From NCBI RefSeq assembly GCF_004099695.1, contig NZ_SCHL01000007.1:62001-126000 (forward strand): a stretch of DNA of 64,000 nucleotides, read 5' to 3'. Shown here in pieces: positions 27,354 to 37,597 of the stretch. The stretch is from Methanosarcina sp. MSH10X1. GTDB taxonomy: Archaea > Halobacteriota > Methanosarcinia > Methanosarcinales > Methanosarcinaceae. Below the pieces are notes generated by a model. The model saw only the letters and a program-made list of their open reading frames with translations. It had not been told where the DNA came from and did no database searches. Position 1 is the stretch's first letter. Every line of letters begins with the position of its first letter. A program made the translations under genes and the position numbers.

Positions 27354-28217
27354 ATGAAGAACATGCTTAAAACTACAGTTTTGCTTGCCGCCCTGACAGG
27401 TCTCCTTGTTCTGATAGGAAACTACTTTGGGGGTACGGGCGGAATGATTATCGCGTTCCTGTTTGCAGTAATCCTGAATTTCGGAAGCTACTGGTACAGT
27501 GACAAGATAGTACTCAAGATGTACAGGGCAAAGGAAGTTTCCCCTGCGGAAGCTCCGAACCTGCACAGGATTGTTGATGGGCTCGTTATGAGAGCAGGAA
27601 TACCAAAGCCTAAAGTATATCTCGTAGAGTCCGGAATGCCTAATGCCTTTGCGACTGGGAGAAACCCACAGCATGCGGCTGTGGCTGCTACAACCGGAAT
27701 TCTTGAGCTGCTCTCCTATGAAGAAATGGAAGGCGTGCTGGCACACGAGCTTGCACATGTGAAGAACAGGGATACCCTGATAAGTGCTATAGCTGCGACC
27801 ATTGCAGGTGTTATCACAATGCTTGCTCACTGGGCACAGTGGGCTGCGATTTTCGGCGGCTTCGGCGGCAGAGATGATGACAGCGGCGGTGGAATCATAG
27901 GCCTTATTGCAATGGCAATTGTAGCGCCTATCGCTGCAACTCTCATCCAGCTTGCAATCTCAAGGTCAAGGGAGTATGCAGCCGATGCAGAAGGAGCTGC
28001 TATTTGCAGAAAACCCTGGGCTCTTGCCAATGCTCTTGAAAAACTCGAATACGGAAACTCTCACTACAGACCGAGAGTCTCAGATGTGCAGGCAAATGAA
28101 AGCAGTGCACACATGTTCATTGTCAACCCCTTGAAGGGAGGAACTATCCAGTCTCTCTTCAGCACTCATCCTGTAACCGATGAGAGGGTAAGACGCCTGA
28201 GAGCAATGAGGATCTGA
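27354..28217 (+). CDS. htpX: Zinc metalloprotease HtpX
   Basis: This 287-residue membrane protease degrades damaged membrane proteins. The zinc motif HELAH lies at residues 131-135, with the third ligand in REYAADAEG downstream. Membrane segments occur at about 4-40 and, after the active site, at about 145-165 and 180-205. A Gly-Asp-rich loop ([13 protein letters not shown]) divides the last two. Length is normal for the archaeal form. Confidence 0.95.
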   Translation: MKNMLKTTVLLAALTGLLVLIGNYFGGTGGMIIAFLFAVILNFGSYWYSDKIVLKMYRAKEVSPAEAPNLHRIVDGLVMRAGIPKPKVYLVESGMPNAFATGRNPQHAAVAATTGILELLSYEEMEGVLAHELAHVKNRDTLISAIAATIAGVITMLAHWAQWAAIFGGFGGRDDDSGGGIIGLIAMAIVAPIAATLIQLAISRSREYAADAEGAAICRKPWALANALEKLEYGNSHYRPRVSDVQANESSAHMFIVNPLKGGTIQSLFSTHPVTDERVRRLRAMRI

Positions 28218-28467
28218 GAATACTTTTCAGATCTTCATTTTTTAATCCAATTTAATTTATCAGTATTTTTTATCCAGTTTTTATTTGATAGCTTCTTTAT
28301 ATATTTCTCTATCCCTCTTTTTTCCGGAATTTTTTTAAATTAAGTATGACATATGCTATCACTGATCAGAGGTAGCTTTCAAGGTTATGCTCTAGATAAA
28401 GCACATATAAAAGAAAGTGGTAAATAAAGAAAAAAGGTAGATTCCTGATTTTATCGGGGAATTTTCA

Positions 28468-29121
28468 ATGGAAGACAGGTTTGAAATTGGCAGGATTGTC
28501 AGGGCAAAAAGTATCTCTGATGCGTGGTACCGCGGGCTTAATATTATCTGGAATCACGGACAGGTTATTACGGACGAGAGAGGAAGCCAGATCAGAGAAT
28601 TCATGGATTTGATGGTGGTAATTGAAGATCCGTACATTGACAGGATCCCGCACGGTACTGCCTGGAATGAGGAAAGACTTGAAGAGTACGCAAAGCAACT
28701 GATCTCAGGAGAAAACGTACAGGACTTTGAGTATACATACGGACAGCGCCTTCGGAACTGGGATGGAAAAGTGGATCAGATCGAGTACGCAATCGAAAAA
28801 TTACAGGAAACCCCGACATCCAGGCGAGCAATAGCCGTTACCTGGATCCCATCGGTGGATACTAAAGTTAGTGAAGTTCCCTGCATGATGCTCGACGATT
28901 TTAAGATAAGAGATGGAAAGATTCACCTCACCACTCTTTTCAGAAGCCATGATTTTGGCGGAGCCTATCCGGCAAACCTTTACGGACTTTCCAGGCTTCT
29001 CGAGTACGTAGCCGACAGGGTTGGGACCAAACCAGGAACAATCACTACTATCAGCATCTCAGCACATATTTATGACCATGATTGGGATCTGATAGAAAAT
29101 ATTGTAAAAGGGGTAAACTGA
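28468..29121 (+). CDS. thyA: Thymidylate synthase (archaeal ThyA type)
   Basis: This 217-residue enzyme methylates dUMP to dTMP with a methylene-tetrahydropterin donor. The nucleophile lies in SEVPCMMLDDF (Cys 139), with TSRRAIAVTWIP before it and HDFGGAYPANLYGL after it, and it ends in SAHIYDHDWD. The protein is shorter than the bacterial ThyA, as is usual in methanogens, which use a tetrahydromethanopterin-type cofactor. It precedes aroA by about 130 bases. Confidence 0.93.
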   Translation: MEDRFEIGRIVRAKSISDAWYRGLNIIWNHGQVITDERGSQIREFMDLMVVIEDPYIDRIPHGTAWNEERLEEYAKQLISGENVQDFEYTYGQRLRNWDGKVDQIEYAIEKLQETPTSRRAIAVTWIPSVDTKVSEVPCMMLDDFKIRDGKIHLTTLFRSHDFGGAYPANLYGLSRLLEYVADRVGTKPGTITTISISAHIYDHDWDLIENIVKGVN

Positions 29122-29251
29122 ATTTTTAATCTCACCCAAAATTTCGAAGTGTTTAAGTTTGGTAGTATTCAAAAAATCTCTTCAGAAAGCTAAAAGTAAA
29201 CACCTGAAACTTAAAAAATCTAAAATTAATAATAGAAGAGCTCTGGTACAC

Positions 29252-30544
29252 ATGCGTGTTTCTGTCGACAAATCTTCAGTTAAAGGGGAGGTTTTTGCCC
29301 CGCCTTCAAAGAGTTACACTCACAGGGCAATAACCCTTGCAGCTCTCTCAAGAGAATCAATTGTCAGACACCCCTTGATTTCAGCCGATACTCTTGCTAC
29401 AGTCCGGGCTTCCGCGATGTTCGGGGCTTCGATTGAAAAGAAAGAGGACAGGTTTATTATCCACGGGATTAATGGAAAACCAAATATCCCCGACGATGTA
29501 ATTGATGCTGCAAATTCAGGGACGACCCTACGCTTTATGGCTGCAGTAGCAGCTCTTACTGATGGAATTACGGTACTTACCGGAGATGCCTCGCTTCGTA
29601 CCCGACCAAACGGTCCTCTTCTTGAGGTTCTCAATAAATTGGGAGTAAAAGCCTGCTCCACGCGAGGAAACGAGAAGGCTCCACTTATAGTTAAAGGCGG
29701 ACTTGAGGGACAGGAAGTGAGCATTGACGGCTCTATCAGTTCCCAGTTTATCTCAGCTCTTCTCATAACCTGCCCGCTTGCAGAAAGCAGCACTATTCTT
29801 TCCATAAAAGGAAAACTTAAATCAAGACCTTATATCGATGTAACCCTTGAGATGCTTGAACTGGCAGGCGTTAAGATTCATACCGAAGACAGTAATGGTA
29901 CCAGATTCATAATTCCCGGAAAACAGAAGTATGATCTCAAAGATTACACTGTTCCTGGCGACTTTTCTTCTGCATCCTACCTGCTCGCAGCAGCCGCTCT
30001 GACCGACGGGTCTGAAGTTACAGTCAAGAACCTTTTTCCCTCAGAGCAGGGGGATAAGGTGATCATTGAAACCCTCAGACAGATGGGAGCCGATATTACC
30101 TGGGATAAAGAAGCAGGTAATGTAACAGTCAGGGGAGGAAGACAGTTAAAAGCCATAACCTTTGATGCCGGAGCAATCCCTGACCTTGTTCCGACCGTTG
30201 CGGTCCTGGCTGCAACTGCCGAAGGTACGAGCAGGATTGAAAATGCCGAGCATGTCCGATACAAAGAAACAGACCGCTTGCATGCCCTTGCAACTGAACT
30301 CCCAAAGCTTGGAGTAAACCTTGAGGAGGACAGGGATAGCCTGACGATCACTGGCGGAAAACTGCAAGGAGCATCAGTACATGGCTGGCATGACCACAGG
30401 ATTGTTATGTCCCTTACACTGGCAGGGTTGATGGCAGGGAATACGACAATTGGCACCACTGAATCGGTATCAATATCTTATCCTGATTTTTTTAAAGATA
30501 TGCGCAGCCTTGGAGCAAAAATTAAGGATATTTCTGCAGAATGA
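29252..30544 (+). CDS. aroA: 3-phosphoshikimate 1-carboxyvinyltransferase (EPSP synthase)
   Basis: This 430-residue enzyme of the shikimate pathway joins shikimate 3-phosphate with PEP. It has PPSKSYTHRAI near residue 17, AANSGTTLRFMAA, the RTRPNGPLL region, and GWHDHRIVMSL near the C-terminus. The open frame extends back to GTG 29159, but that 31-residue extension is Lys-rich and unlike the family, so ATG 29252 is preferred. No strong ribosome binding site is visible. Confidence 0.95.
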   Translation: MRVSVDKSSVKGEVFAPPSKSYTHRAITLAALSRESIVRHPLISADTLATVRASAMFGASIEKKEDRFIIHGINGKPNIPDDVIDAANSGTTLRFMAAVAALTDGITVLTGDASLRTRPNGPLLEVLNKLGVKACSTRGNEKAPLIVKGGLEGQEVSIDGSISSQFISALLITCPLAESSTILSIKGKLKSRPYIDVTLEMLELAGVKIHTEDSNGTRFIIPGKQKYDLKDYTVPGDFSSASYLLAAAALTDGSEVTVKNLFPSEQGDKVIIETLRQMGADITWDKEAGNVTVRGGRQLKAITFDAGAIPDLVPTVAVLAATAEGTSRIENAEHVRYKETDRLHALATELPKLGVNLEEDRDSLTITGGKLQGASVHGWHDHRIVMSLTLAGLMAGNTTIGTTESVSISYPDFFKDMRSLGAKIKDISAE

Positions 30545-30571
30545 GTTGAAAATACAATCAAGCTTTCCAAT

Positions 30572-30602
30572 TGCAGATTGGATGCAGATTGAGTGCAGAT
30601 TT
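30572..30602. repeat. Three TGCAGATT copies at 11-bp spacing
   Basis: TGCAGATT starts at 30572, 30583 and 30594, one helical turn apart, just after the aroA stop. This may be chance or a protein-binding array. Confidence 0.35.
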
Positions 30603-30773
30603 TGCCTGACTTTGGAACCGGTCCTGGAAAATCCTCAGATTTCCAGTATTTTTTCTTTGAGCACCCTCTAAACGGTCAGAGAAATCATTTACCTTCTAAA
30701 TTAACCTGAACCGGAATCCAGTAAACAGTAAGAAATGATATAGTACTTATACGAAATATCCACATTAAAACTT

Positions 30774-31754
30774 ATGGAAATAAAATGCAGATGTGGGGAT
30801 AAGTGCATAAAACCTGTTTTGGAAACACTAAAGGATATTGAGTCATTTTACAGACCGTGCAACGATTGCAAAGCAGAAAATATAAGGAAATTCTCTCCTC
30901 TAGCCGAACAGATTAATTTAGACAAAATAGATAATCATTTTGGAAGTTGTAAATGCGGTAAGAGATGTCTTGATATTGTAATGTCTCACGTACTAAAGGT
31001 AATGATCGATGAAGGAATAAAAGAGAAAAAAGCTAATTTAAGGAATTCATGTGTCCCTCTTGTGACTCCTGGCTATCCAACTAATTCTGTTCCCTATTTG
31101 CCTGCGGATTCTTTAGTAATATTATCGAATGAAATGGATAAAAGCTGTGCTGAAAGAATTGTAAAGGAAGTGGAGGAAGTTAAAGGGGTTTTAAAGGGAG
31201 ACATAAGAAAGACTGTGGGTATAAAAGATTCTGATTCTGATCCTTATGTATATGAACTTCTTGCTGGATGCGATTTGAGGTGTGATATTGTACAGACTCC
31301 TTATGGCACTTTAGGAGTATACAAGTATCAGCATGAAATCCATATAGAGTTTCCGAGGATAGAATACCCCAAAATCGAGATACTTAGCAAAGTTTTGAAA
31401 GATTATGATAAACCTGCTGTTCTTGATTGTACATGTGGACCCGGGACTTTGGGAATCACGTGCCTTAAAGCTGGTGCGCGAAAAGTTGTTTTTAATGATA
31501 TCTGGAATCCTGCAATAGAAACTACTTTGATGAATTTAGAAGCAAATGGATTCCCAGTCAAACATCCAGTCAGCGAAGAAGAATTAAGAGCGTCTGGAAA
31601 CGAATTTGAAGTTTACAGTATGGATGTAAGAGAATTAGCAGATCGTTTGGATGAAAAGTTTGATATTTGTATTGTAGACACGTTTCCGGATGTAAATGCG
31701 ACAGAATTTGTGGAAGCCGCAGGCAAACTAGGCAAAAAGGTTGTCGTAATTTGA
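30774..31754 (+). CDS. SAM-dependent methyltransferase with cysteine-rich N-terminus
   Basis: This 326-residue protein has two CxCGxxC segments (KCRCGDKCIKPV at the start and CKCGKRCLDIV near residue 59), which look like metal-binding modules. A middle region follows and then a Rossmann methyltransferase with motif I LDCTCGPGTLGITCLKAGA near 218 and a following acidic FND. The pattern recalls tRNA methyltransferases of the Trm5/Met-10 type, but the target is not readable. No ribosome binding site precedes the ATG; a TATA-like TACTTATAC lies about 26 bases upstream, so the message is probably leaderless. Codon use is more AT-rich than in its neighbours. Confidence 0.75.
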   Translation: MEIKCRCGDKCIKPVLETLKDIESFYRPCNDCKAENIRKFSPLAEQINLDKIDNHFGSCKCGKRCLDIVMSHVLKVMIDEGIKEKKANLRNSCVPLVTPGYPTNSVPYLPADSLVILSNEMDKSCAERIVKEVEEVKGVLKGDIRKTVGIKDSDSDPYVYELLAGCDLRCDIVQTPYGTLGVYKYQHEIHIEFPRIEYPKIEILSKVLKDYDKPAVLDCTCGPGTLGITCLKAGARKVVFNDIWNPAIETTLMNLEANGFPVKHPVSEEELRASGNEFEVYSMDVRELADRLDEKFDICIVDTFPDVNATEFVEAAGKLGKKVVVI

Positions 31755-32236
31755 AGTAAGATTATACTAACTATAATGTAGAAGAGTATTGACAACTTTA
31801 TCAATATAAAAGTTAAAACTGTAAATACAAACATTTTGTATTTGAACTATGTATAAAGAAAAACGATAAATCTATTTTTTCCTGATAGAAAAAAACAGAG
31901 ACTATTGGGATTTGCAGAACCTTTATACGCTACTAAAATACATCGACGAATTTAGCCATTTTTCTACCTATTATATCCTCTCACATTCTTGTTCAATTCT
32001 TCTCATCGTACCATTCATCCCTTGCATACGATTGAGTACAAGAAGAAAAAGAAAATTGAGAATTATATTCCTGACTCATTTTGCATGTGCACGGATAAAA
32101 CTTAGAACAGCGGGACTTTTCGGGTGGGGTCCAGTACTTTCTGGAAGAATCTTACGAAAGAAAAGAGCGTAGAAAAAAAGAGAAAAAAAGCAGGCCCGAA
32201 GGCCTACTCTGTTTTAAAGTGTTTAATTTATTGAGT
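31755..32236. other. Intergenic region between convergent genes
   Basis: AT-rich between the methyltransferase and mcrA ends. A hydrophobic frame at 31912-32172 has no start signal and I do not call it. The only feature is the mcr terminator at 32172-32205. Confidence 0.45.
32172..32205 (-). terminator. Terminator of the mcr operon
   Basis: On the minus strand AGGCC-TTCG-GGCCT (32192-32205) forms a stem with a stable UUCG tetraloop, followed by two long T-runs broken by a few bases (about 32172-32190). It lies about 30 bases beyond the mcrA stop. Confidence 0.85.
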
Positions 32237-33949
32237 TTACTTTGCTGGAATGACGAGGGATCTCTCACCAGCAGGCACGAACTCTCTGATTGCACCGCGG
32301 CCGAACTCTCTCCTGGGTTCAGCGAAGTTGAAGGGCAGGAGGTCGTCAGCGAAGCAGATCTTGACGAGTGGGTTGACGGTGAATGCGTCTCCACGTCCGG
32401 AGTGAGCTGCCTGAGCGATACCTGCGTATCCGCCCTGGTGACCGACGTTCATTGCATAGTTGGGGTAGTTTGGACCACGGAGTTCGTCTGGGAGACCTTC
32501 GTCGCCCTGGTAGGACAGAACGTTTGTGGCACCGCACTGGTCCTGCAGGTCGAAACCGAAGAAGCCGAGTCTGCCCCATGCTTCCTTGTGCAGATACATG
32601 GAGAGGTACCAGCCTGAGAGACCGGCATTGGCGTTTGAGGTTGCGAGTGCAGTTGCGACACCGGCTGCGGCTGCGAGCACGGTTGCTCTCTGGGAACCAC
32701 CAAAGTGGTCTTCAAGGGCAGTCGGGAATTTCTCGTAGGTCTCGATACCGTAGATTGTGGACTCGGTTGCGATGTCCTTTACGACTTCGAGGGTTGCCTT
32801 TACTTTGTTGTCCTTGCCGACATTTGCAGCACCGTTGTACTTGTCGTTGATGTAGTCAACATCGTAGTACACGTTGTTGTCGAGGATATCATCGGTGTAT
32901 GCAGCTGTTGCATACTGTGTGAACCCGACACCACCGGACATATAGGATCCGAGCCAGATCTGGTCGTAAAGCATACAGCCTGCGCCGACAACTTCGAGAG
33001 CAATCTTTGCTGGGTCTTCGGAGGTGCGGCTTGTCTGGACGATGTCTGAGAGATGACCGAAGGAAAGTCCACCTGGCTCGTTTGGACCACGTGCACGCCT
33101 TGCTGGGAGCATTTCACCCATGGAGACCAGAGCTGCGTGCTTTGCAGCGAAGGAAAGGTCAGCAACGGCTGCTTCACCGGCGCACATTGAGTATGCGGAG
33201 ATGAAGGACATACCGATCTGCATGGCTGCCCACCTGGAGGTCTGGGCACCGTCAGTTGTTCTGGAGACAATTGTTGGGATGTGGATTGCCTGCCAGGTAG
33301 TCTTGCCGATGGAGGCCCTGATCTGGGCTGCCTGTTCTTCAGAGAATTCCTTGTTGATGTCAATAAGGAACTGCTTGTCGATTTCGTCTGCAAGTGCGTC
33401 GTCACCTGTGAAGATCTTCACGTAGCAGTCGTCAACAAGAGCAGGGTGGGTTTCAACCATCATTTCCTGAACTACTGCTGCACCGGGCATTGCATGGTTA
33501 AGGACCTCAAGATAGTGGTTGATGGTTTCAGGGGTAACTTCCTTACCCAGCCTCTTCTCAAGGGTCTCGTGAGCCATGTCAAGACCGACAATACAGGTTC
33601 TCCTGATGTCGTCCCACATCTGCTGCATTGCAGCGTTGTTGACGTAGTGCAGGTCATCAGGTTCTGCGACGATGTCAGTGCCGGAGATAGTGTAAGGAGT
33701 GATTGCACGCTGACCGAGAGGAGCACCGGAGTGCATCATTGGGTTGTAGAATGCAACGCCTCTCTTCTCTGCGATTTCCTTACCAGCTTTGATCATTTCG
33801 GTCTTTCTTGCGTCCTGCTCAGGACCCAGTCTCAGGAATTTTGTGGTGTTGCTGGTAATATCGCCGCCACTCTGCTTGTTTGAACCAAATTCCTGGGCGA
33901 ACTTGACTTCCATATCTTTTTTGAATTTAGAGAAAATATCTGCTGCCAT
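32237..33949 (-). CDS. mcrA: Methyl-coenzyme M reductase alpha subunit
   Basis: This 570-residue chain holds the F430-nickel active site that reduces methyl-CoM with coenzyme B to methane. The nickel ligand Gln lies in [12 protein letters not shown] near residue 161. Sites that are modified in known McrA proteins are visible: His in FAAKHAAL, Arg in MLPARRARG, Gln in GVGFTQYA, Gly in [12 protein letters not shown] and the Cys of that last motif. GAGGTGA five bases before ATG 33949 fixes the start; GTG at 33958 would overlap it. It is the last gene of mcrBDCGA, with a gap of ten bases after mcrG. Confidence 0.99.
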   Translation of the reverse strand: MAADIFSKFKKDMEVKFAQEFGSNKQSGGDITSNTTKFLRLGPEQDARKTEMIKAGKEIAEKRGVAFYNPMMHSGAPLGQRAITPYTISGTDIVAEPDDLHYVNNAAMQQMWDDIRRTCIVGLDMAHETLEKRLGKEVTPETINHYLEVLNHAMPGAAVVQEMMVETHPALVDDCYVKIFTGDDALADEIDKQFLIDINKEFSEEQAAQIRASIGKTTWQAIHIPTIVSRTTDGAQTSRWAAMQIGMSFISAYSMCAGEAAVADLSFAAKHAALVSMGEMLPARRARGPNEPGGLSFGHLSDIVQTSRTSEDPAKIALEVVGAGCMLYDQIWLGSYMSGGVGFTQYATAAYTDDILDNNVYYDVDYINDKYNGAANVGKDNKVKATLEVVKDIATESTIYGIETYEKFPTALEDHFGGSQRATVLAAAAGVATALATSNANAGLSGWYLSMYLHKEAWGRLGFFGFDLQDQCGATNVLSYQGDEGLPDELRGPNYPNYAMNVGHQGGYAGIAQAAHSGRGDAFTVNPLVKICFADDLLPFNFAEPRREFGRGAIREFVPAGERSLVIPAK

Positions 33950-33959
33950 TGTGGTCACC

Positions 33960-34706
33960 TCATTTCGGCTGGAATCCGTAAATTGTTCTCAGATCAAATA
34001 TCCTCTGTACCCATTCAACGACTTCTGCATCGTCCCTGAAGGCTACATTGTCCACACGATAAATTGTGGTTCTCTTTGCGGCTTCCTCACTGGACATTGG
34101 CTTGCCGAGGTCTACTTTCCTGTCGAGTGGGATTGCAACCTGGTCCTTGTCCATAATGATAGTACCGCCTTCGAGTCTTCTCCTGTCGAGCATGTCGAAC
34201 ATTACACCGTCTTCCTGGAGACGGACAGAGTGACCGTGGACAGTTGCGCCACGCATCCCTGCGAGTGCGTGGTCTGTGATTTCGGTTTCCATCTGGACCT
34301 TTGCACACTGTTCCATGTCTCTTTCACGGGCTTCAACGATCTGACGGCCGGAAAGGGTACCTGGGTCTACACCTCTGAAATTGATTGCTGCAAAGTATGA
34401 TCTGAAGTACGGGGTTGCAGGCGCGTTGTACATCGAGTCAGTGAACTGGACGTACCTGACCCTGTCACCGGCCTTTGCGCCTGGTGTAGCTTCAACATTC
34501 TCGCGGGTCGAGCATGCAGGCTCTCCCATCTCTGCAAGTGGCGGGTGGGTGCTTGGATAATCGCTCCCTGGGGCACGGTGCCCGAGAACTGCAGTTAAGT
34601 CTTCGTCTGAAATTTCCCTGAGTTTCTCAAGTTTTCCAGACATGTGATTTCTTCTGTTAGCGGCAACTGATGTTGCGCCTGGATAAAATTGTCTCTCGTA
34701 AGCCAT
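33960..34706 (-). CDS. mcrG: Methyl-coenzyme M reductase gamma subunit
   Basis: This 248-residue subunit completes the alpha2-beta2-gamma2 enzyme and forms part of the substrate channel. It begins [15 protein letters not shown]. Typical segments are [17 protein letters not shown] and [18 protein letters not shown] lies nine bases before ATG 34706; a TTG at 34715 would add three residues. It lies one base after the mcrC stop. Confidence 0.98.
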   Translation of the reverse strand: MAYERQFYPGATSVAANRRNHMSGKLEKLREISDEDLTAVLGHRAPGSDYPSTHPPLAEMGEPACSTRENVEATPGAKAGDRVRYVQFTDSMYNAPATPYFRSYFAAINFRGVDPGTLSGRQIVEARERDMEQCAKVQMETEITDHALAGMRGATVHGHSVRLQEDGVMFDMLDRRRLEGGTIIMDKDQVAIPLDRKVDLGKPMSSEEAAKRTTIYRVDNVAFRDDAEVVEWVQRIFDLRTIYGFQPK

Positions 34707-34707
34707 C

Positions 34708-35328
34708 TCATGCAACTCCTTTATGATCTTCTAACTGGTCTAATGTAGTCTTGACGTATTTAACGATTAAATTTAGCTTGTCCCTGGGACAGGAATCACC
34801 GCGTGTAACTCCGCTCACCATATCCATAACAATTCCTTTTGTACGAATATTTTCATCCCTTGGCATCACTAATCTCGTCTTTATCCCTGCCTCTGCAAAA
34901 TCCTCAAAATCTACCGGGATCTGGCTGACTACAATCGCCGGGATATTTGCCTGACTCAGGATTTCCCTGGCCTTTCTAATCACATGGTCCTTGATATTTC
35001 CGAGGTGAATAACAGCCAGTTTGTGCATTTCAATCTGTGCAACTTCTACCGGACTCAGTACAAAAGATCCGGTTCTCGTACCGGATTCAGGAATTCCGGA
35101 GCCTGAGTAGAGTACCAGCACACTGACCTGAATGTTTTCTTTCCTCATTCCGTATGTGATCTCACATACCGGTTTTGTGATATGCCTCTGTCCGGGACTC
35201 ATGGCAATAGCTACGACCTCAGCACGGCCGGCTTCCGAGAGAGTGCCTCGCTGGGCAAGCCCTCCTCCTTTGCCAAGTCCGCCACCGCATCGGCAGTCAA
35301 CTACCTGTGTTTCCCGATCGAACATCAT
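34708..35328 (-). CDS. mcrC: Methyl-coenzyme M reductase operon protein C
   Basis: This 206-residue protein is conserved in mcr operons and is linked in other methanogens to the ATP-dependent activation complex of the reductase. It begins with a Gly- and Cys-rich segment (VDCRCGGGLGKGGGL), then VCEITYGMRKENIQVSVLVLYSGSG. Start is ATG 35328 or the adjacent ATG 35325. It begins six bases after the mcrD stop. Confidence 0.95.
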   Translation of the reverse strand: MMFDRETQVVDCRCGGGLGKGGGLAQRGTLSEAGRAEVVAIAMSPGQRHITKPVCEITYGMRKENIQVSVLVLYSGSGIPESGTRTGSFVLSPVEVAQIEMHKLAVIHLGNIKDHVIRKAREILSQANIPAIVVSQIPVDFEDFAEAGIKTRLVMPRDENIRTKGIVMDMVSGVTRGDSCPRDKLNLIVKYVKTTLDQLEDHKGVA

Positions 35329-35334
35329 ATTTTT

Positions 35335-35850
35335 TCACTCATCTTCATCTTTTTTCTTTTCTTGCTTTTCTGGTTTCTCAATAAAGATGAGCTGGTCTAT
35401 CCTGGCTTTAGGATCTACCATTCCAAATAACCGGGGATCTGCTTCAGGACCAAGTTTGGCATAGTCAGTTACAGTAGGCTTCTTTTTGAGGAAATGCCCT
35501 TCCCTGAATTCAAATGGGAACGAGAGCAATTTTTCGCATACTTCCCTGATCTGTTCTTTAGCTTCGGCGCTTGAAAGTTCAACCCTGATCCTGCCCACAC
35601 AAATCTTCAATTCAATAATCTGATCTCCAATCTGAATAGGCTTTCTCAGTGGATGTTCCACTTTTTCCCCGGTGCCGGGGCCAGCACCCACCTTATCAGG
35701 CAGCCTGTTGCCCTGCACCATGACGCGGATTACCCCGTCCACCTTGTAAATCTCAGCCATGAGTTTCTGAGCTGTTTCAGGGGACAGGATTCTGCTGGGA
35801 AAAATTTCGATTTGAATAGAATCTTCAGTATTTGAAGCAGAGTCTGACAT
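35335..35850 (-). CDS. mcrD: Methyl-coenzyme M reductase operon protein D
   Basis: This 171-residue protein is a small chaperone-like factor that binds the reductase. The family core IQIEIFPSRILSPETAQKL and VRVMVQGNRLP is intact, and the end is a Lys-Glu-rich tail. It lies 24 bases after mcrB in the operon. Confidence 0.95.
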   Translation of the reverse strand: MSDSASNTEDSIQIEIFPSRILSPETAQKLMAEIYKVDGVIRVMVQGNRLPDKVGAGPGTGEKVEHPLRKPIQIGDQIIELKICVGRIRVELSSAEAKEQIREVCEKLLSFPFEFREGHFLKKKPTVTDYAKLGPEADPRLFGMVDPKARIDQLIFIEKPEKQEKKKDEDE

Positions 35851-35874
35851 CGTTAGACCTTTTGAGTTATATGT

Positions 35875-37179
35875 TTAGAGTGCTCCTGCAACTGCTTTAA
35901 TCGGCTCGCGGAATTCTGGTATTGCACCAAACACGTCGCCTATCAGGCCAGATGTTGATTCGATTGTGAACATCTGGGTACCTGCATCAAGAGCTACTGC
36001 TGCGCATACGCAGGGGATTGCGAATCCTCTGGAGTGTCTGGTAACTACGTGGTTACCGTTGAAGACACCAGGCCCACCGCCACCATAGATGGAGTGGCTG
36101 AAGAATGAGAATCCTACTGCGGTACCTTCTACTTTACCGTAGTCGCATCCTGGGAGACCGGTTTCCTTCTCAAGGATATCGTTGAAGTAGAGAAGAGTTG
36201 AGGAAACGTTCTGAGCTGCACGTCCTGCACCACAGTTCACAAGGGTGGCTGCAAGGGTACCGACTGCTGCACAGGCATTCCACATGGGAACGTCGTTTGC
36301 CTTATAGAAGTTGTATCCAGAAGGAGCTGTCTTGTCAACGGAGATAATACCGCCTTCAACTGCCCTGCGGACAACGGACTCGATAACGGTTCCAATGGTG
36401 CCGTCCTTACCGTTTTCCTTCACGATGTCATATAAAAGATTGTTGGCGTTAAGTCCCTGGTATGCAAGACCGAGGAGCTGATGTCTCTCGAACATACCGA
36501 CTGCTCCACCCATCTCGAAGATACCAGCCTGTTCGTAGATAGAAGAGAGAGCTGATGCGTTCATTGCATTCCTGCTAGCGATTGCTGCAACGTGGTTGGC
36601 CATAATGTTCCTGAGGGAGAAGCCAAGACCTTCATTGTTCTGGGGGATGCTGAGAATGCCCTGAACTGCGCCTCCCATGAGATCCATTGTCTGTGGGTAG
36701 CTTCCCCAGACAGCTGCCTTTACTATGGGAGCGTCATACATGTCGGTTCCGAACATGTCAATAAGAGTCTGGGTAACTGCTGTTGCACCAACTGTGGTAG
36801 CGCCCATGTAGTCAGCGCCGGCAATCATTCTGGACTGTGGGGCCTGAATGAGAAGGCTCTTTCCGCCCTTAACGAGCTTTACTGCGGTATCGTCGCCTTC
36901 GTCGACCTGGACATACTTTTTAACACTTTCTGCAATTGCTTCAGCATTGCCAACTACATCATAGTTGAGTCCGCGGCCCAAGATCTGACGGCCCTTTCCG
37001 CCCATCTTGCCGCTGGCAAGTGCACCCTGAATACCTGCGAGGTTGACTGCGACGGACCTCTTGGTGTCCATGATGATCTTTTTAATTGCTGCGTTTCTTG
37101 TTGGAGCAAGGGACATTATATCGACATTGCTCTCGAGCAGTTTTCCTCTGTCGTCGTAGATGTCTACTGTGTCAGACAC
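35875..37179 (-). CDS. mcrB: Methyl-coenzyme M reductase beta subunit
   Basis: This 434-residue subunit contributes coenzyme B and F430 contacts. The motif FFSHSIYGGGGPGVFNGNHV near residue 365 contains the Phe, Tyr and His residues of the channel, followed by TRHSRGFAIPC. It is the first gene of the operon. The start codon is GTG at 37179, eight bases after a strong AAGGAGG (about 37188-37194). Confidence 0.99.
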   Translation of the reverse strand: MSDTVDIYDDRGKLLESNVDIMSLAPTRNAAIKKIIMDTKRSVAVNLAGIQGALASGKMGGKGRQILGRGLNYDVVGNAEAIAESVKKYVQVDEGDDTAVKLVKGGKSLLIQAPQSRMIAGADYMGATTVGATAVTQTLIDMFGTDMYDAPIVKAAVWGSYPQTMDLMGGAVQGILSIPQNNEGLGFSLRNIMANHVAAIASRNAMNASALSSIYEQAGIFEMGGAVGMFERHQLLGLAYQGLNANNLLYDIVKENGKDGTIGTVIESVVRRAVEGGIISVDKTAPSGYNFYKANDVPMWNACAAVGTLAATLVNCGAGRAAQNVSSTLLYFNDILEKETGLPGCDYGKVEGTAVGFSFFSHSIYGGGGPGVFNGNHVVTRHSRGFAIPCVCAAVALDAGTQMFTIESTSGLIGDVFGAIPEFREPIKAVAGAL

Positions 37180-37436
37180 TTTAATTTCCTCCTTAATTTA
37201 TTAAAATCATTTTGGGACTGGTCACCTACTAGAGTGCTTTTGCACTCAATAATCAAGTACCGCTTCGTTTTTAAGTGTCCACTTTCCCAATGAAATCTCA
37301 TTCGTTTAGAAGGTACTTAAATCTTTTGTGTTCTCCGCTAGATGAATTCATGTATTTTTTTAAAATGGATTTTATTAATCTAAAATCTATTTTTGTATAA
37401 TTATATAAAAAAACGATATCAATCGGTAGACCGATT
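37180..37436 (-). promoter_or_regulatory. mcr promoter, palindrome and leader hairpins
   Basis: On the minus strand TTTATATAATTATAC (37395-37409) is the TATA box, which gives a transcription start near 37375 and a leader of about 190 bases. Just upstream lies the palindrome AATCGGT-AG-ACCGATT (37421-37436). Within the leader GAGTGC-TTTT-GCACTC (37232-37247) forms a tight hairpin, and AAGTACC (37255-37261) pairs with GGTACTT (37312-37318). Confidence 0.55.
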
Positions 37437-37597
37437 TTTAACGTTACTTAAAGCCGTCAAAAATAAACAAAATTACATAGAAATATTTTTTTTTAAGACA
37501 ATAGGAAACTGACGTAAATATTTTTAGTATGATATTCTGTCGCCTGAGAGTCATACCAAAAAGATTTAGTAATATCTTGGTAATACGAAAGTTTAAT

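Noticed and set aside
31912-32172. 86-residue ORF between the methyltransferase and mcrA
   Set aside because: Lacks start signals, runs into the mcr terminator, and has no recognisable composition.
32219-34400. Several long frames on the plus strand opposite mcrA and mcrG
   Set aside because: They are shadows of the strongly biased mcr coding strand.
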